DNA of 64,000 nt, taken from Cloeon dipterum. Its lineage: Eukaryota; Arthropoda; Insecta; Ephemeroptera; Baetidae. Within the stretch, counting starts at the first letter, position 1; every line of letters begins with the position of its first letter. The notes below the pieces were generated by a model. That model was not told where the DNA came from, searched no databases, and saw only the letters and a program-made list of their open reading frames with translations. This document shows, one piece after another, positions 61,232-64,000 of the stretch. Location of the stretch: assembly GCF_949628265.1 (NCBI RefSeq), contig NC_088786.1:11842001-11906000 (forward strand). Reading direction: 5' to 3'. The translations under genes were made by a program, and so were the position numbers.

Positions 61232-63920
61232 ATGCAGAAGGCTGGCGCCGACAGCGGCAGCAGTTCGCCGACGCGTGCGTCGCCGCGCAAACAGGCGAGC
61301 TTCCGAGTGCGGAGCGGCGCCGCGAGTCGACGTCGCGGTGGCGCCGCTCCAAGGGTTTTGCGCGCCTCGTGCACGGTGTCCGCGCTCGCCTCCAAGTTCA
61401 ACAGCCTCTCGACCGATGAGCCTCGCGTGGCCGTCGTCCGCTCGGCCGCCGCCAGCACCCGCACGGGTTCGACGGCCAAGCGTCGGCCGCCGGTGGCCGC
61501 CGCCGCCGTCCCGCTCGTCGACGAGCTGCGAGTTTGCCACGGTGCCGTCAGCCATACCATCAAAATATTTGAGAAGATTGAAAACAACAAAGTCAATGTT
61601 GTGGTAAGTAAGGCTTTTTTTGAATAATAAGTTATTGACCAAAAAAGGATGTGCTTTTGTTTGCAATTTTCTGCTGATTCCATCAAAGGATCCAAACACT
61701 GATTTAAAAAAAATGAATTGCTAATATGACTTTTCACAGCAAGCACCGCAAAATACTTTTGGTAGGTGCAATTTGTTTTTTTTTTCAATTGTCAAATCAT
61801 TAAAAACCTGTCAATAGTCTCAATCAATTCCCTAAGAGACAAAATTTTTGCTGCCAGAATAAAATCAAATCGTTAGAAATACCATTCTATTTTTTGTTTA
61901 CAATTTTTTTATCTATTGAATATTACCAGACGTGTTGACCAAAGGATTTGGAGAGTTTTGAAATTTTCAGTGCTCAAATCAGTGTGAACAAAAGCTCTGA
62001 TTGGGAAAGGAAATTGTAGGAGGCATTCCAACCAATTAGAACTTACATGTCTATCAAGAATGAGCTCATATTTTTAGTTTATTTTCTCATGTGGTGCAAA
62101 GAGGTTTGTAAGATCTATCAGCTCCGTATGTATTGTATTGCCAATTCGTCTGCAATCCTCATCATTTCATTGCTATCAATGAATCAAAGCCAAAATTTCA
62201 AATCCTAAATTTGGTGAAAAATGCGTCTAAAACGTGACCTTATAATTCAAACATTGTCAATAACCATTTTAGGAACGCATATATTTGGATACTTAATGGT
62301 TTCAGTTAATCGTTAACCATCTGCATTCCTTTTTTCATAGTTACGTTATTGTCGAACTTCCCTTAGAGGGAAACCCAATGCACAATTTTGATAAAAATCC
62401 TTAATTATGTAGCGCTACTCCTGATTCGTAAATTTAAATTTTGTAGAAGATGAATTTATTTGCTCAGCTGGCGTCGTCCCCTCAATGTGCATAAGTGGAG
62501 AAATAAATTAATGAAATAATATTAAACTTCCCATTATTGCTTAGCATTTAAGATCAGCCGTTACTTCTTTTTTTTGGCCAGTTTGTTTGCACTCTGTAAT
62601 TAAATGTTTGTTTTCCAAGCACCAAAGAAGCATTAATTGGCATGTCATGGAGAGGACACCATGCAGACACGTTTCTGCGGTGGCACGCGCGACCTGTGGT
62701 TTTTGCGGCACCGTTATAATGTTTAAAATCCGCAACGAGAAAGGGCCGACATTTCTCGCCGAATACCAGTATGAATGAATTGCACAAAAATACCAACAGG
62801 TTGTTTAAACTTCATCGCAGCTGTGATTTTTCATGCCACTAAATCTTTTCTGCCGACTATATCTTCTCGTAAAAATGTGTCAATTAAGAAGGCCTTTCGT
62901 TCAAGTTAAGAATCGCATTCACCGTTAAAATTCCCATAACCGACATTATAGCCTTTTGTCAACACGTACCATCGGCGTATCGAACGTGTTTTGTGTGTGT
63001 ACTGAGGTATGCTGCGGTGGGTTTCAGGTGCCAAAAGAAAGTGCCAATGGACACTGGTCGGCCAGTCCGAAGCCCAAGGTGATGCTCAAGCCGAGCGCAT
63101 CGTTCATCAGCCGCAAAGCCTCCGAACTGAGGGCAGTCACCAGCCGCAGGTCCAACCAGGTGCGGCCGACCGTCGCCGAACCAGCGTCTAAGGAAGAGAA
63201 TGTGCCGACCAAGAATAAAGAAGAGAAAAGCGACGAGCCCCCGCTGCCTCCGCCCAACAAAACGCCCAAACAAGTGCCAAATTCAACATTCCGCTCATAT
63301 TTACATTCCATAAGCAAAGGTGAGGAGATGCAATTCAATTTATCCAAAATAAGGGGCATTTCAAAAAATTTCCAATGCAAAAACCAAATATATTACGCAT
63401 TTGTTACAAAATTAATTTTCTTAGACACGTGTAAAAATTAGGGCACGCTGTCAATTGTAAAATGCCATAAAAGATTTGAACTATATTTTATGCTTGTTGT
63501 GTAACAGTTTTTCTCTGTTCCAATTTATTTTGATTGATAAATAAATCTCATCACTTTGAAATACGAAGGTTAATTTATGTTCTGAGTATCTTATTTTAAT
63601 TAAAAATAAAATTTGCTTATTTGTAGAAAAGATAATCAAATGTCATAAATTTCGCAGAGAATCTCAACGGATTGCCTCTCGAAAAAGCCGCTTTGCCTCG
63701 TATTGAAGAGACGTCCTCCGCTGTCGACTGCGATTTTAATGAGAGTGATATTGTCCAGAAAAGTGAGGACACATCTTTAGTGGAAGAAGTGTTGAAAGAA
63801 CTCGAGAGCAACAAGTTGATTGCCGAATGCAAGGTGCGACTGGATCAGTTGACAGTGGCACGGGCGCAGCCTAACGTATCATTCCTCTTCAGTAACTCTG
63901 CTGCCCAGCAAACTACGCAG
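61232..63920 (+). CDS. Unidentified protein, N-terminal part (gene continues past the window)
   Basis: Exons 61232-61603, 63028-63319 and 63658-63920 join in phase to 309 aa; the last ends at CAG|GTAATT and the gene runs on. An acceptor at 61208 and an in-frame TGA just before the ATG support this start, with leader exons upstream. The first exon is strikingly GC-rich and encodes an Arg/Ala/Ser-rich disordered segment, then VSALASKFNSLS and a closing VSHTIKIFEKIENNKV. The second exon is Pro/Ser/Lys-rich and includes EPPLPPPNKTPKQ; the third is acidic with a likely helix, SLVEEVLKELESNKLIAECKV. No catalytic domain is visible yet. It looks like the flexible N-terminus of a larger signalling or cytoskeletal regulator, but I do not recognise the family. 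Confidence 0.7.
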
Positions 63921-64000
63921 GTAATTTGTCGGATGTTTATAATCGTTTCAAAATTTTTGTTGCTCAAGTGCTTGAAAAATACCAAGCTTAAAAAAGAAAA

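Noticed and set aside
61183-61788. 201- and 164-codon minus-strand frames
   Set aside because: They are antisense shadows of the GC-rich plus-strand exon, whose phase, acceptor and donor support the plus strand.

Overview
The window is a stretch of animal nuclear genome, almost certainly from an arthropod and most likely an insect. It has many small exons with GT-AG introns, often only 55-100 bp long, an AT-rich background, and a chitin deacetylase with the insect CBM14/LDLa/deacetylase architecture. The other genes are conserved eukaryotic single-copy genes: DLAT, LRRC40, SLC35E3, RBM22, DPH3 and GCNA. I see no sign of a viral, plasmid or bacterial source. Gene models were assembled by hand from splice signals, phase continuity and recalled family sequence; every boundary below was checked for phase, but none has been confirmed with RNA.

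Layout. 0.9-4.4 kb (+): a complete nine-exon chitin deacetylase. 5.5-8.2 kb (-): DLAT, the E2 subunit of mitochondrial pyruvate dehydrogenase, convergent with the deacetylase. 8.85-12.7 kb (-): three tandem serine-hydrolase-like (SERHL/kraken-type alpha/beta hydrolase) terminal exons, of which only the most upstream has an intact set of 5' coding exons. 12.7-32.1 kb: about 19 kb with no convincing coding exon, including several GC-rich islands with donor-like signals. 32.1-36.8 kb (+): a class A peptide-type GPCR in seven coding exons. 38.1-42.5 kb (+): LRRC40 in eleven exons, with a hAT-type MITE in intron 7 and one GC-AG intron. 43.6-44.7 kb (-): SLC35E3. 45.9-48.1 kb (+): RBM22. 48.3-49.6 kb (-): DPH3 followed 10 nt later by a POLR3G-like ORF in the same exon, which looks like a dicistronic transcript. 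50.0-55.5 kb (+): GCNA in fourteen exons. 55.5-61.2 kb: mostly non-coding. 61.2-63.9 kb (+): the first three coding exons of an unidentified gene that runs off the window.

The genes do not form one pathway. They split into cuticle/chitin modification (deacetylase), mitochondrial metabolism (DLAT, and probably the hydrolases, whose intact N-terminus looks like a targeting peptide), signalling (GPCR), Golgi-type transport (SLC35E3), RNA and translation functions (RBM22, DPH3, POLR3G-like) and DNA-protein crosslink or germline genome protection (GCNA). The most interesting arrangements are the DPH3/POLR3G-like bicistron, the hydrolase cluster that may use alternative terminal exons behind one 5' end, an antisense exon-like ORF inside a deacetylase intron, and a GPCR without the conserved extracellular disulfide.
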